This document shows positions 1 through 10,076 of a stretch of DNA of 41,162 nucleotides, piece by piece. The position numbers were made by a program, and so were the translations under genes. The stretch spans positions 1-41,162 of the forward strand of contig RFPI01000007.1 of assembly GCA_009926205.1 (NCBI GenBank). The letters are read 5' to 3'. Each line of letters begins with the position of its first letter. Position 1 is the first letter of the stretch. Source of the stretch: Methylophilaceae bacterium. GTDB lineage: Bacteria > Pseudomonadota > Gammaproteobacteria > Burkholderiales > Methylophilaceae. The notes beneath the pieces are model-generated. The model was not told the DNA's origin and searched no databases. It saw only the letters and a list, made by a program, of their open reading frames with translations.

Positions 1-423
1 ATCATCTTGGTGGTGAGCCAGCAAAATCAAATCTGCAGGCTGGGCCAGCAGTGCTTGATAGCGAAGTTTTCGCGCCTCACCTTCTACACCCGCAGAAGAT
101 GCTCGATTCACTTTCACATAAGCAATTTCGCAGGGTATTTGGTGGTCTTCACAGAGAGTCTTACAAAACTTAACCCAGGTATCAGCATTTACACTGAGAC
201 CATGATGCACATGTAAGGCGGATAAATGGAAAGGCATGGTTTTTTGTAAGCCGAGCAAAATATGCAACAGCACACAGGAATCTAAACCACCGCTGAGGGC
301 TAAAAGAATCTTGACTTGATTAGCTCGCCCTTGCGCTAGAGCCGCCTGCAAACTAGCCTCAACTTGTTGCGTCAAGGCTAGTGCAGTAGATGTGAATGGA
401 GAATTGGAGCTAGCCTTGCGCAT
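1..423 (-). CDS. tilS: tRNA(Ile)-lysidine synthase TilS, N-terminal part (runs off the window)
   Basis: TilS uses ATP to attach lysine to C34 of the tRNA-Ile with anticodon CAU, changing its decoding from Met to Ile; it is cytoplasmic and essential in most bacteria. Reading the minus strand from the ATG at 423 gives an open frame to the window edge (141 codons). It contains the N-type ATP pyrophosphatase P-loop SGGLDS at residues 44-49, then ALHVHHGLS, the family block GVEGEARKLRYQAL, and LAHHQDD at the very edge, where family members continue into QAET. The rest of the gene lies before base 1. It begins 18 bases after the accA stop, so it is probably co-transcribed with dnaE and accA, a common proteobacterial arrangement. 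The identification rests on several motifs in the correct order. Confidence 0.93.
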   Translation of the reverse strand, partial: MRKASSNSPFTSTALALTQQVEASLQAALAQGRANQVKILLALSGGLDSCVLLHILLGLQKTMPFHLSALHVHHGLSVNADTWVKFCKTLCEDHQIPCEIAYVKVNRASSAGVEGEARKLRYQALLAQPADLILLAHHQDD

Positions 424-441
424 TCGCTTGGCGCAGGCCGT

Positions 442-1404
442 TTATTGGCCTTCCTGATACTGACCAAAGCTCATGAGTTTTTCGTAACGCGTTTTGAGTA
501 GGTCTTTAAGTGATTTTTTCTGTACCTTGGTCAATTCTTCTGACAAAGCTTTTTGTAATGATTGCATCATGGTTTCCCAAGAGCGATGTGCACCGCCCAT
601 AGGTTCTTCCACCACACGATCAACAAGTCCCACTGATTTCAAACGTGGCGCGGTAATCGCCAAGGCCTCAGCAGCCACTGAAGCTTGATCAGCACTACGG
701 AATAAAATAGAGGCACAGCCTTCAGGCGAAATAACGGAATAGGTGGAGTATTGCAACATCAGCATCTGATCCACTACCCCCAAGGCTAAAGCACCGCCAG
801 ATCCGCCCTCACCAATAATGACACCTATGATAGGTGTTTTGAGTTCAGACATGACGTACAGATTGCGCGCAATGGCTTCAGATTGACCACGCTCCTCAGC
901 TCCAATGCCGGGATAAGCACCTGGGGTGTCTATCAGAGTAATAATCGGTAAGCCAAATTTTTCTGCCATGCGATATAAACGTAACGCTTTGCGATAGCCT
1001 TCTGGACGTGGCATACCAAAGTTACGTAATTGTCGCTCTTTGACATCGCGACCTTTTTGATGACCGATAACCATCACAGGTTTACCGTCAAATCGGGCTA
1101 TTCCTCCCACAATTGCTGGATCATCAGCATAGGCACGATCACCATGCAATTCTTCAAAATCGGTAAATAGCGCTTGGATATAGTCAATGGTGTATGGACG
1201 TTGTGGATGACGGGCGACTTGAGAAATTTGCCAGGCATTTAAATTGCCATAGATTTCGGTCAACAACTCAGAAGTCTTGGCCTGTAGTTGATTGATTTCC
1301 TCGTTAATATCCACAGAACTTCCGTCCTGCACCTGCTTTAAATCCTCAATTTTGGATTCAAGCTCGGCAATAGGTTGTTCAAAATCTAGATAACTTAATT
1401 TCAT
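442..1404 (-). CDS. accA: Acetyl-CoA carboxylase carboxyltransferase subunit alpha
   Basis: AccA pairs with AccD to form the carboxyltransferase that moves the carboxyl group from carboxybiotin-BCCP to acetyl-CoA, making malonyl-CoA, the first committed step of fatty-acid synthesis. The product is 320 residues, the normal family length. An N-terminal helical segment (about 1-45) precedes the crotonase-like carboxyltransferase fold. Family blocks are evident: [32 protein letters not shown], the glycine-rich [16 protein letters not shown], and [13 protein letters not shown] followed by [14 protein letters not shown]. It starts 26 bases after the dnaE stop and is followed by tilS after 18 bases, consistent with a dnaE-accA-tilS operon. 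I see no lesion in it. Confidence 0.97.
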   Translation of the reverse strand: MKLSYLDFEQPIAELESKIEDLKQVQDGSSVDINEEINQLQAKTSELLTEIYGNLNAWQISQVARHPQRPYTIDYIQALFTDFEELHGDRAYADDPAIVGGIARFDGKPVMVIGHQKGRDVKERQLRNFGMPRPEGYRKALRLYRMAEKFGLPIITLIDTPGAYPGIGAEERGQSEAIARNLYVMSELKTPIIGVIIGEGGSGGALALGVVDQMLMLQYSTYSVISPEGCASILFRSADQASVAAEALAITAPRLKSVGLVDRVVEEPMGGAHRSWETMMQSLQKALSEELTKVQKKSLKDLLKTRYEKLMSFGQYQEGQ

Positions 1405-1430
1405 TCTGAATATCTTTAGTCGTAAGAGGG

Positions 1431-4400
1431 TTAATTATAGAGGATTTTTACGTTTTCATCGCTTAACCAAGCTTTTAATCCCGCAATCAACTCATCACTT
1501 AAATGAACACGCCAAGCATCCCCCAGTAAAATTTCCGCACATGCCTGCTGATTGTGATATTCCACTTTGACCGCACAACCACTCTGCTGCGCTCCATTTT
1601 GAACCGATTTAGGCTGGCAATAAGGCTGCAACAGCTCGCGTAATTTAATCGCGTCGGCTTGGCCATTACAGGAGATTTTTAACCAACTGGCACGCGAATT
1701 TCTTGCCGCAACAATATCAAATATCTTGCGTACATTGACCCGTATGCCGCCAGAGAAGTCGTCATGGGAAACGCGCCCCTCAATCACCAAAAGCTGGTCT
1801 TCTTTAATCAAATGGGCGTATTGGCTTAATAATTCATTTCCTATCACCACTTCCACACGCGACTCAGCATCATCCAAGGTCACAATCGCCATCTTGCCGC
1901 GTTGCGTCATTCTGGTGCGTATCCCCATCACCACCCCTGCCGTCATCTGCGGCTGTTCCTGTGGCTTAAGGTCTTTCAAACGGGTATGAACAAAATTCGC
2001 CAGCTCTTGCTGATAAGCGGTAAAAGGATGGCCGCTAAAATAAAAACCTAAAGAGAGCTTTTCCTGTTGAAGTTGTTCTTGTTGACTCCATGCAGGCACC
2101 AAAGGCAAGGCTGGTGCCTGATCAGCACCAGCATCTCCAAACAAGCTATTTTGCGCGCTATTGGCTCCATTTTGCTCCGCCATGCTAATGGCCAGATTCA
2201 CGCCCGCTAATAAGGCGTTCCGATTCGGCTCAAGACGATCAAATGCACCGGCACGAATAAGTGTTTCAATGACGCGTCGGTTCACTTTGCGTAAGTCAAT
2301 GCGCGCACAGAAGTCGAATAGATCTTTAAAGTCACCGCCTGTTTCTCGGGCTGCCACAATCACCTCAATCGCAGCTTCGCCAGAACCCTTTAAGGCGCCC
2401 AAGCCATAAAGTATTTGTTTGTCATCGATGGGCTTGAATTTATAAACACTACGATTGATATCAGGCGGCAATACTTCAATCCCATTGCGTACACAATCAT
2501 CATAAAAGATATGAATATTGTCGGTATTGTTCATGTCCGCTGACATGGTGGCCGCCATAAACGCGGCAGGATAGTGAGTTTTTAGATAAGCCGTATGGTA
2601 GGCCACAAGGGCATAGGCTGCCGCGTGAGATTTATTAAAGCCATAGCTGGCAAACCTTTCCATCAAGTCGAATAATTCAGCCGCCTGACGCTCCGAGGTG
2701 CCCTGCTTAACCGCCCCTTCCACAAATACGGCACGTTGCGCATCCATTTCTTCTTTTTTCTTTTTACCCATCGCACGACGTAATAAATCCGCGCCACCCA
2801 AACTATATCCCGCAACTACCTGAGCAATCTGCATGACCTGCTCTTGGTACACCATAATGCCGTAGGTTTCTTTCAGTATGGGTTCTACCGCAGGGTGTGG
2901 ATACTCGACGCGCTGTAAGCCGTGTTTGCGTCGACAAAAATCAGGAATCAAATCCATAGGGCCGGGACGGTATAGCGCCACCAAGGCGATAATGTCCTCG
3001 AAGCAGTCAGGTTTGGCCTGCTTCAACATATCCTTCATACCCCGTGATTCCAGCTGGAATACTGCCGTGGTATTCGCGGATTTGAGTAATTGATAGGTGG
3101 GCTTATCGTCTATCGGTAAAGTTTCGAAGCTTAGCGCCGGCTGACCGCTAGCAGCGCGTTGCTGATTGGCGTCTTGCAGAGCCATGGCTAGAATGGTCAG
3201 GGTACGCAGGCCCAAAAAGTCAAATTTGACTAAGCCTACCGCTTCAACGTCATCTTTATCGTATTGACTGACGACACTTTCACCATTGGGTTGACAGTAA
3301 ATCGGAGAGAAATCAGAAATTTTTCCTGGCGATATTAAAACGCCGCCGGCATGCATGCCCACATTACGGGTTAAACCCTCCAAGCGCAAAGCCAACTCCA
3401 TCAGCTCTTTAACTTCTTCCTCTTTATCAGCGCGCTCGGCTAACTGTGGCTCTTTAACCAATGCGTCGCGCAAGCTAATACCTAATTCGTTTGGAATTAA
3501 TTTTGCGATACCATCGACAAAGTTGAACGGCAAATCGAGTACACGACCAACATCTCGCACCACCGCCTTTGCGGCCATGGTACCGAAGGTGGCGATTTGC
3601 GAAACCGCTTCAGCTCCATACTTTTGGCGCACATAATCAATCACACGATCTCGGCCTTCTTGGCAGAAATCAATATCGAAGTCAGGCATAGAGACTCGAT
3701 CGGGATTTAGGAATCGTTCAAACAGCAAGTTATATTGCAAAGGATCTAAATCGGTAATTCCCAAACTATAGGCCACCACAGAGCCAGCCCCAGAGCCACG
3801 ACCAGGCCCTACAGGCACCCCATTACGCTTGGCCCAATTGATAAAGTCAGCCACAATCAAGAAATAACCGGCAAACCCCATTTGCACGATAATGCTGATT
3901 TCAAAAGCCAGCCTATCTTCGTAGCTTGCCCGCTTTTGCTCACGGATTGCTGAATCTGGATACAGTGACTGCAAACGCAATTGCAAGCCAGCAAAGGATT
4001 GATCGCGCAGGAAGTCTTCTAGTGGGACATTCTCGGGGGTAGGGAATTTCGGGAGATAGTTCTTGCCGAGAACCAAGCTCAAGTTACAACGTTTAGCAAT
4101 TTCTACGGTGTTCTGTAAAGCACTAGGAATATCGGCAAACAAATCTTGCATCTGGGCTTGAGTTTTGAAGTATTGTTGTTCGGTAAACTGCTTAGGTCGG
4201 CGACTATCCGCCAACACATAACCCAAACGCGAGCTTCGTGTGCTTTGAAGTCCTCTGTTTGCATAAATTGAACCGGGTGCGTAGCCACCAATGGCAAATC
4301 CAGCTGGGCTGCCAATGCCAACACATTATTTTCATACAAGGCTTGCTGCGGGTGACCAAAGCGTTGCAGCTCTAGATAATAACGATCTCCGAATGCGTCC

Positions 4401-4888
4401 AGCCAACGTCTTGCATATTGCTCGGCTTGCGCCACATTATTCATCAACAACGCCTGGCCAACATCGCCAAGCATGGCGCCAGACAACATCAATAAACCAT
4501 CATTATTTTCGAGCATCCATGAGGGTTTGAGCTCAGCTCTATCGCGGTGCTGATTTTGGGTATAGGCGAGAGAAAGTAATTCACACAAACGCAAATAGCC
4601 CGTTTGATTTTGGCAGATGAGTAAAGCCCGATGGGGCTGATCCCGATTCTGCTCATTTTCCAGCCAAACATCACAGGCAATAAGCGGCTTAATGCCTGCC
4701 GAACGACTGGATTTATAAAATTTAACCGCGCCAAAAAGATTGCTTAAATCAGAGATAGCCAAGGCTGGCATCGCGTCCTTTGCCGCCGCCTCGACATAGT
4801 CGTCAACACGCACCATGCCGTCCACAATGGAATACTCGGTATGGCATCGCAAATGAACAAAATGAGCTGTTTGGGCGGGACTGGACAT
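1431..4888 (-). pseudogene. dnaE: DNA polymerase III subunit alpha, dnaE, broken by a frameshift near codon 221
   Basis: DnaE is the replicative polymerase subunit. The first frame (4888 down to 4103) gives the N-terminal PHP domain (HTEYSIVDGMVRV, MPALAISDLSNLFGAVKFY) and is in register to HEARV at residue 221. The rest is in another frame, from about 4226 to 1431, beginning GYVLADSRRP and running through the polymerase core (GPGRGSGAGSVVAYSLGITDLDP, the catalytic PDFDIDFCQEGRD), the helix-hairpin-helix region and an OB domain. Family members have four residues (like C-I-A-E) between HEARV and GYVLAD, so 12 bases are expected where only 2 are present. Restoring 10 bases gives 1155 residues, a normal length. 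The lesion is therefore a 10-base deletion, either real or an assembly error. Since dnaE is essential, error or a second copy elsewhere is likely. It heads the dnaE-accA-tilS operon. Confidence 0.9.
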
Positions 4889-5117
4889 AGGCTCAAATTT
4901 TAACTGATACAGAGATTATTCGCTGATATTTTTTGAAACCTAGTATCTCGCGCCATCCCAATAAAGACGCCATTCTTTAACATTCATAACTGAAAAATCA
5001 ATGACTTATTTATGCTTAAAAAAATATTTTCAAAAACACTCGCATCAAGAAAATAATGTACTAAAATAGTCAAGTAATCAGCATGTCTTGATAGATCAAA
5101 ATAAAAGGAGAAACACC

Positions 5118-5624
5118 ATGACTTCCAGCGTTACTTTAAAAGGCAATCCCATCAAGATTGGGGGCAATTTCCCTAGTCAGGGTCAAACAGCCCCTGCTTT
5201 CTCACTCGCCAATGCAAAACGCGAAATGTTGGATTTAGGCTCATTTGCCGGCAAAAGAAAAATCCTGAATATCTTTCCTAGTATAGATACTCCAACTTGC
5301 GCAACATCCGTCAGGGAATTTAACCAACGTGCAGCCTCTGCCAACAACACGGTAGTGATTTGCATTTCTGCTGACCTGCCATTTGCTCAGTCACGCTTTT
5401 GTGGCGCCGAGGGCATTGAAAATGTACAAACCTTGTCTACCTTCAGAGATACGGCAAAATTCGCCCATGATTACGGCGTTGCCATCTTGGACGGCAGTTT
5501 GGCTGGCTTAACTGCTCGAGCAGTTGTCGTACTAGACGAAAATAACACAGTTCTACATAGCGAGCTCGTCTCAGAAATAGCCAACGAGCCTAACTATGAC
5601 GCTGCACTGGCAGCACTGAAGTAA
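5118..5624 (+). CDS. tpx: Thiol peroxidase, Tpx family peroxiredoxin
   Basis: Tpx reduces hydrogen peroxide and alkyl hydroperoxides using thioredoxin as electron donor. The 168-residue product has the peroxidatic cysteine Cys61 in [10 protein letters not shown] and the resolving cysteine Cys95 in [12 protein letters not shown]; both numbers match the E. coli enzyme exactly. The chosen ATG at 5118 has a strong ribosome binding site (aaaggag, 5104-5110) seven bases before it. The longer reading from 5088 lacks such a site and adds residues not found in the family. It is a single-gene unit, divergent from dnaE across 229 bases and closed by a hairpin terminator. Many Tpx proteins are periplasmic or loosely associated, but this one shows no signal peptide. 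Confidence 0.96.
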   Translation: MTSSVTLKGNPIKIGGNFPSQGQTAPAFSLANAKREMLDLGSFAGKRKILNIFPSIDTPTCATSVREFNQRAASANNTVVICISADLPFAQSRFCGAEGIENVQTLSTFRDTAKFAHDYGVAILDGSLAGLTARAVVVLDENNTVLHSELVSEIANEPNYDAALAALK

Positions 5625-5641
5625 ATAGATTTTGTGATAAA

Positions 5642-5672
5642 AAAAAATCCATCGTTACGATGGGTTTTTTAT
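5642..5672. terminator. Bidirectional hairpin terminator between tpx and the MazG-like gene
   Basis: A stem ccatcg/cgatgg (5649-5654 and 5658-5663) with a three-base loop is flanked by a run of A before and six T after (5665-5670), so it can work on both strands. It lies between two converging genes: tpx ends at 5624 and the MazG-like gene at 5680. Confidence 0.85.
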
Positions 5673-5679
5673 TAGTAGG

Positions 5680-6036
5680 TTATTGATAATCTGTATATTT
5701 AGCATTGCTACCCCTGGCTTTATCGACAGGGTATTTAAGTGCGTTCAAATCAATCTTTTGATTGGCGGCTTGTATCAGGTCGACACCTAAAACATCTGCT
5801 AAACGTAATAGATAGACAAAGGTATCCGCCAACTCATGACTGACTTGTGTGCGTTTCTTCTCGTCCATCAGATAACTTTGCTCAGTCGTTTCCCACTGGA
5901 ATATTTCAACCAACTCAGCCGCTTCCACAATCATCGCCATCGCCAGATTTTTAGGAGAATGAAATTGCTCCCAGTCACGTTCATTGACGAAGGCACGTAC
6001 TCGGTTTTGTAAGTCCTGCAAACTATCTTGAGACAT
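5680..6036 (-). CDS. MazG-like nucleotide pyrophosphohydrolase (dCTPase/RS21-C6 type)
   Basis: The 118-residue protein is a small all-alpha NTP pyrophosphohydrolase. These enzymes hydrolyse (d)NTPs to monophosphates and pyrophosphate, often acting as house-cleaning enzymes on modified nucleotides. The magnesium-binding motifs are visible: MIVEAAELVEIFQW (EAAELVE, about residues 38-44) and the second helix HELADTFVYLLRLADVLG (about 67-84). The N-terminal block WEQFHSPKNLAMAM is typical of the DCTPP1/RS21-C6 branch, and the length fits a single-domain member rather than the two-domain E. coli MazG. Its substrate cannot be told from sequence. It lies 46 bases after the RNA methyltransferase gene start side of the same strand block and may be read with that cluster or alone. 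Confidence 0.88.
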   Translation of the reverse strand: MSQDSLQDLQNRVRAFVNERDWEQFHSPKNLAMAMIVEAAELVEIFQWETTEQSYLMDEKKRTQVSHELADTFVYLLRLADVLGVDLIQAANQKIDLNALKYPVDKARGSNAKYTDYQ

Positions 6037-6082
6037 TTTCCGTACTCCCTATCATGCTGTATTGTCAGCTTAAGCAGTAAGC

Positions 6083-7243
6083 CTAGCCATCTAGCTTGGG
6101 TTTGCGATTAGAGCCCGCCACTAACTTAATTTCAAACAGACGACATTCTAGCGGCCCATTGAATAACGGCGTTTTTTTGCTCGGACTTAACCGCATGAGC
6201 TTGGGTAAGCGTAAATCATTGGTCAAGAAGTACGCCGTCCAGCCTGCAAAATGGCGTTTTAATGTCTCTGCCATTTTGGGATACAAAGCCGCCAACTCCT
6301 CATCCTCGCCGATGCGTACTCCGTAAGGAGGATTGGCCAATATCACGCCATGCTCAGCTGGCGCCGGTAGTTGTGTGAATTCCACATGTGAAAGTTGTAC
6401 CGCCTCTAATAGGCCAGCCTGACTAAGATTTTGCCGTGCCACACGGACAGCACGTAAGTCCATATCACTACCATACAACTGTTGAAAACTGATCGGCTTG
6501 GCTTGTGCCAAAGCCCGTTGGCGGATTTCTTGCCAAGTCACTGCGTCAAAAGTGCGTAGTTTCTCAAAGCCAAACTGACGTTGAGAGCCCGGTGCAATAT
6601 GGAGTGCTATCATTGCCGCTTCGAGTAAAAATGTTCCGCTACCACACATCGGGTCCAGCAAGGGCGTGCCCGGCTGCCATCCTGTCAGTGCCAAAATCCC
6701 CGCGGCAAGATTTTCTCTCAGAGGAGCATTCACGCTGCTTTTACGTTGACCACGCTGATACAGCGGATCGCCGGATGTGTCTAAATATAATTGATAGTCA
6801 TGCTGGGTGAGAAATACATGTACACGCACATCTGGCTCTCGCGTATCAATCGAAGGACGCGAGCCACCATGGGCTCTGAACTTATCGCAAATAGCGTCTT
6901 TGATACGCAAGGTGGCGAATTCTAAGCTTTTTAATGGAGATTTCACGGCGGTTACTTTGACCATCATGGTATGACGTACTTCAAACCATGTGGGCCAATT
7001 GAGGGCGAATGCGGCGTTATATAAATCCTGCTCTCCCGCGTATTTTCCTTGTGCAATCCGCCACAAAATTCGTGTTGCGACACGACTGTAAAGGTTGGCT
7101 TGATAACACAGCGCCCAATCACCGCTAAAACTGACCCCGCCGTCGACAGCTTTGACTTGCTGAGCTTTAAGCTGTTGCAACTCCTGACTCAAAATGGATT
7201 CCAAGCCGCGCGGACAGGTGGCAAAAAATTCAAGTTGTTTCAA
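6083..7243 (-). CDS. THUMP-domain class I SAM-dependent RNA methyltransferase (RlmL/YpsC type)
   Basis: This 386-residue protein has the RlmL N-terminal and THUMP RNA-binding region (about 1-165, beginning FFATCPRGLESIL), then a Rossmann methyltransferase domain. SAM-binding motif I is LLDPMCGSGTFLLEAAMIA, an acidic strand is GSDMDLRAVRVARQN, and the catalytic motif is NPPYG in ILANPPYGVRIGE. NPPY marks methylation of an exocyclic amine; RlmL in E. coli makes m2G2445 in 23S rRNA. E. coli RlmL is fused to RlmK (about 700 residues), whereas this protein is the single-methyltransferase form, so 23S rRNA is a likely but unproven target. Its start overlaps the stop of the preceding gene by four bases (7240-7243), suggesting translational coupling to the spermidine-synthase-like gene. 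Confidence 0.9.
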   Translation of the reverse strand: MKQLEFFATCPRGLESILSQELQQLKAQQVKAVDGGVSFSGDWALCYQANLYSRVATRILWRIAQGKYAGEQDLYNAAFALNWPTWFEVRHTMMVKVTAVKSPLKSLEFATLRIKDAICDKFRAHGGSRPSIDTREPDVRVHVFLTQHDYQLYLDTSGDPLYQRGQRKSSVNAPLRENLAAGILALTGWQPGTPLLDPMCGSGTFLLEAAMIALHIAPGSQRQFGFEKLRTFDAVTWQEIRQRALAQAKPISFQQLYGSDMDLRAVRVARQNLSQAGLLEAVQLSHVEFTQLPAPAEHGVILANPPYGVRIGEDEELAALYPKMAETLKRHFAGWTAYFLTNDLRLPKLMRLSPSKKTPLFNGPLECRLFEIKLVAGSNRKPKLDG

Positions 7244-8037
7244 TCCACGGCTCCTAAAAATAATCGGTGTTCACTACAAGCATTATCGTCCTTTAAGCGC
7301 TCAGTAAATTGTAAAAACTCTATTCCAAATTGCTGCTCTAGCGCTTTAGCGCGGTCACGCAAGGCGTGCCAACGCAATTCTGTAGGCAACTGATTAAATG
7401 CCAGCACGATAATATTGCCAGGGCGGCCCGTGCGCAACATCAGCGCACGTTGTCCAAAACTCAGTTTGATACGTTCAAAATAAATATGAAAGTTTTTATC
7501 CGAGCCCCACAGATTCACTGCCAATATACCCTGTGGGCGCAATACCGCTGCACAGTGATCAAAAAAATCTTGGCTGACCATATCAGGTGCTACCCCGCTA
7601 CTGTCATAGGCATCAAGCATAAGCACATCACAACAGGTTTGCTGCTCTCGTAAATAGGCAATACCGTCACCTGCTATCACTTGCAGACGCGCATCATTCT
7701 CTGGCAAATAAAAATGACTTCGTGCAATATCAATCACACGCGGATTAATTTCAAGCACCGTGGTCTTGCTGTTTTCTAAAAATCGATAAATAAATTTTGC
7801 AATTGATCCACCACCTAAGCCAAGGATCAGCACATCTTTTGGCACAGCATGAAATAACAAAAACATCATCATGCCACGCGCGTATGCAAGCTCTAGGGCA
7901 TCTGGATCACTCAAGCGCATGGAGCTTTGTATGGTATCCGAGCCTAAATACAATGAGCGCACACCGTCTAATTCAGCGACTTCTACTGGTTGAGAGTCCG
8001 CCTGCGAGCGTGCCATACGACGACCCACTCGCAACAT
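7240..8037 (-). CDS. Spermidine-synthase-like (PABS family) protein
   Basis: The 265-residue product belongs to the polyamine aminopropyltransferase fold family. It has the aminopropyl-donor binding glycine block VLILGLGGGSIAKF (about residues 69-82), the acidic strand TTVLEINPRVIDIAR, GDGIAYL, and the MLDAYDSSG block where SpeE carries its catalytic aspartate. The start and end regions diverge from true SpeE, and such orphan paralogues are often of unknown substrate, so I do not give a symbol. It begins one base into the stop of the upstream RNase gene (TAATG at 8035-8039) and its own stop overlaps the RNA methyltransferase start by four bases. The three genes are almost certainly translated in sequence from one message. 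Confidence 0.82.
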   Translation of the reverse strand: MLRVGRRMARSQADSQPVEVAELDGVRSLYLGSDTIQSSMRLSDPDALELAYARGMMMFLLFHAVPKDVLILGLGGGSIAKFIYRFLENSKTTVLEINPRVIDIARSHFYLPENDARLQVIAGDGIAYLREQQTCCDVLMLDAYDSSGVAPDMVSQDFFDHCAAVLRPQGILAVNLWGSDKNFHIYFERIKLSFGQRALMLRTGRPGNIIVLAFNQLPTELRWHALRDRAKALEQQFGIEFLQFTERLKDDNACSEHRLFLGAVD

Positions 8038-10034
8038 TATGCTTGTTCCTGCGTAGGATTTTCAGATGCAGAAGACGCAGCATCTGTTTCCGATGTAGCC
8101 GCTTGCGTGGCTTCTTGCGCGAGCATCAATTCACTCTCTTCATCGAGTATGACCGGCTCTATCTCTCCTTCGATTTGGGCGACAAACTTAGCGGAAAGAT
8201 GGAGATTGAGGGTATCAATCTTTTCTATATGTAGACTGACATGTGTTCCAGATGGAAGATTCGGCAAGCTGCTGACCTTGCAGAGATATGGCATGCCATC
8301 AATACGCACCAAGTTTTCGCGCCATACCACCCCTGTCAGCGTTTCTAGCTGCTCTTGTCGCAAATACTGCAGACACCAATAGCGTTCCATGCGTGTTTGG
8401 AATTCACGATATTGTTGATACACCATATCGAATCTACGCATTACCCCACCTATGACATCATCCGACTCACTATACGGAGCGGCTTGTTGGGTCACGATAC
8501 TGATCAGTTGACGCTGATTGAATAAATCGATGGCACGACGTAAAGGCGAGCTAGACCATGCATACTGTGGCACACCTAAGCCCTGATGGGGTTCAGCGCG
8601 CAAGGTCATATACACTTTGCTGTTTTGCTGAGCGCGATAAATACCGGCAATTTTGTGCTGTGCCAGCCAAGCCCCCCAATGCTGATTGACTGCAATCATC
8701 AATTCAGACACCAACTTGTCTATCGGCGTACCGCGCCGGCGCTCAACAATGCGTACCCTACCCGCTTCAACATAAAAACTATAATCTCGTTGTGTATTTT
8801 GCTGACTGTCAGCTTTGCCACGCGCTTTTTCAAGCGTCAATGCAAAGCGGTATAACAGATTCAGTGAAGACCAATAGGCATGTCCACTATCCTGCATACA
8901 GTTTTGCTCATTAAAGTATGGCTCAATCGCGTCATGGCGCAGATTGTCGGCAATCATCACCTGTTCTAACTTGGTGGATTGCGCGGTTATTTGAAACTCA
9001 GCATCGATATCCAAATATAAGGATAAGGCGGGACGCCAAATACCCTCGTCTAAACTAAAGTGAGAAACCAGTTGATTGGGCAACATGGTAATTTTATTGC
9101 CCGGCATATACACGGTCGATAAGCGTTGCTGCACGATACTATCCAAGGCAGTATTCGGCTTCACCGCTAAGGCTGGCGCGGCGATATGTATTCCTACACG
9201 CCAAGCACCATCCTCTAGGGCTAGGATAGAGAATGCATCATCAATCTCTGTGGTGGTGATATCGTCAATACTAAAAGCGGGTGTCACAGCCTTGGGAAGC
9301 TGCTCAAGCGCTTTGAACAAATCTTGCTCAATCATTAAAGCATCTGGGAAGTCTGTGCCCTCAGAGAAAAATTCACGCACAAAAGCACCAAAATGATATT
9401 GCTCATGCGAGGGAATCGCACCAGCCTGATCGAGCAGCAGCAAAGGTGACTGCTTGGATTGCAAAGAGGCCTGGTCGAGCGCCTTCCACTCTATGGTATT
9501 TTTATCCGGAGCGTAAAGTAATTGCGCCAGCTTAGACTGCCACCCCATAGGAAATTGATGTTGCAATAACATCTCGGTCCATTGCGCCATTTGTTCCATT
9601 TGCAGTCGACGTTTTTCTTGTCCCGCCAAAGCAGCTTGTAAAATATCTGCTGGCGCAGCGCGATAGCGTCCTTTGCCTTTGCGATGAAAATAGATAGGCG
9701 CACTATGTAGCGCAATCGTCAGAGCAGCCACTTCCACCGGGCTAGGCGTATGTCCGTAATAATCAAGGGCAAAATCCTGCGGAGCAAACTCCTGATCACC
9801 ACAACATTCCCAAATAAATGGCACTTCCTGCTCTGCTGCCAGCGTTTGCGCTTGTTCCATAAAAGCACTCAAGCTACCGTCGAAACGCAAAATCACACTG
9901 GCTAGTTTGATTTTTGAGCGTTTGCCGCTGACGCTTTCTACCTGTAATGAACCAGGATTTTCGGCAAGGATAGAAGCGACTTTAAAACTGCCGTCTTCTT
10001 CATAAAAGACATTCATGGAATGAGGCCAAGACAT
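8037..10034 (-). CDS. RNase II-family exoribonuclease (RNB domain)
   Basis: The 665-residue protein is a 3'-to-5' exoribonuclease of the RNB family. The catalytic acidic cluster is seen as SIDDITTTEIDDAF (residues 255-268; D257, D265 and D266 match the metal-binding aspartates of RNase II). The RNB blocks VGIHIAAPA and YMPGNKITMLPNQLVSHFSL follow, then SSPLRRAIDLFNQRQL, a conserved RNA-contacting region. The tail (about 640-665) is low-complexity and rich in A, E, S and T. It is close in length to RNase II but not clearly rnb or rnr, so no symbol is given. ATG at 10016, giving MNVFYEEDGSF, may be the true start, since that is where family similarity seems to begin; neither start has a clear ribosome binding site. 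It heads the coupled trio. Confidence 0.92.
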   Translation of the reverse strand: MSWPHSMNVFYEEDGSFKVASILAENPGSLQVESVSGKRSKIKLASVILRFDGSLSAFMEQAQTLAAEQEVPFIWECCGDQEFAPQDFALDYYGHTPSPVEVAALTIALHSAPIYFHRKGKGRYRAAPADILQAALAGQEKRRLQMEQMAQWTEMLLQHQFPMGWQSKLAQLLYAPDKNTIEWKALDQASLQSKQSPLLLLDQAGAIPSHEQYHFGAFVREFFSEGTDFPDALMIEQDLFKALEQLPKAVTPAFSIDDITTTEIDDAFSILALEDGAWRVGIHIAAPALAVKPNTALDSIVQQRLSTVYMPGNKITMLPNQLVSHFSLDEGIWRPALSLYLDIDAEFQITAQSTKLEQVMIADNLRHDAIEPYFNEQNCMQDSGHAYWSSLNLLYRFALTLEKARGKADSQQNTQRDYSFYVEAGRVRIVERRRGTPIDKLVSELMIAVNQHWGAWLAQHKIAGIYRAQQNSKVYMTLRAEPHQGLGVPQYAWSSSPLRRAIDLFNQRQLISIVTQQAAPYSESDDVIGGVMRRFDMVYQQYREFQTRMERYWCLQYLRQEQLETLTGVVWRENLVRIDGMPYLCKVSSLPNLPSGTHVSLHIEKIDTLNLHLSAKFVAQIEGEIEPVILDEESELMLAQEATQAATSETDAASSASENPTQEQA

Positions 10035-10076
10035 ACAAAGGTGGCCATTTTACCGCATAATCTGCTGAGATAAATT

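Noticed and set aside
4103-4250. Programmed ribosomal frameshift, or a split polymerase with a separate PHP subunit, to explain the two dnaE frames
   Set aside because: No slippery heptamer is in the right frame (codons are gtt tgg gtt), and four conserved residues are missing at the junction, which a frameshift would not remove. The second frame starts at a TTG with no ribosome binding site, and the break is inside the PHP domain.
5088-5099. FNR/CRP-like site TTGAT-AG-ATCAA before tpx
   Set aside because: FNR sites have four bases between half-sites; here there are two. It also lies only about 20 bases before the start codon, next to the ribosome binding site.
4889-5117. Promoters in the dnaE-tpx divergent gap
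   Set aside because: A taaaat at 5062-5067 resembles a -10 box but has no acceptable -35, so no promoter is called. Nothing else, such as a tRNA or small gene, is seen in these 229 bases.
7797-8382. Overlapping plus-strand open frames across the spermidine-synthase-like and RNase genes
   Set aside because: They lie opposite well-supported genes, look compositionally random and cysteine-rich, and overlap each other.
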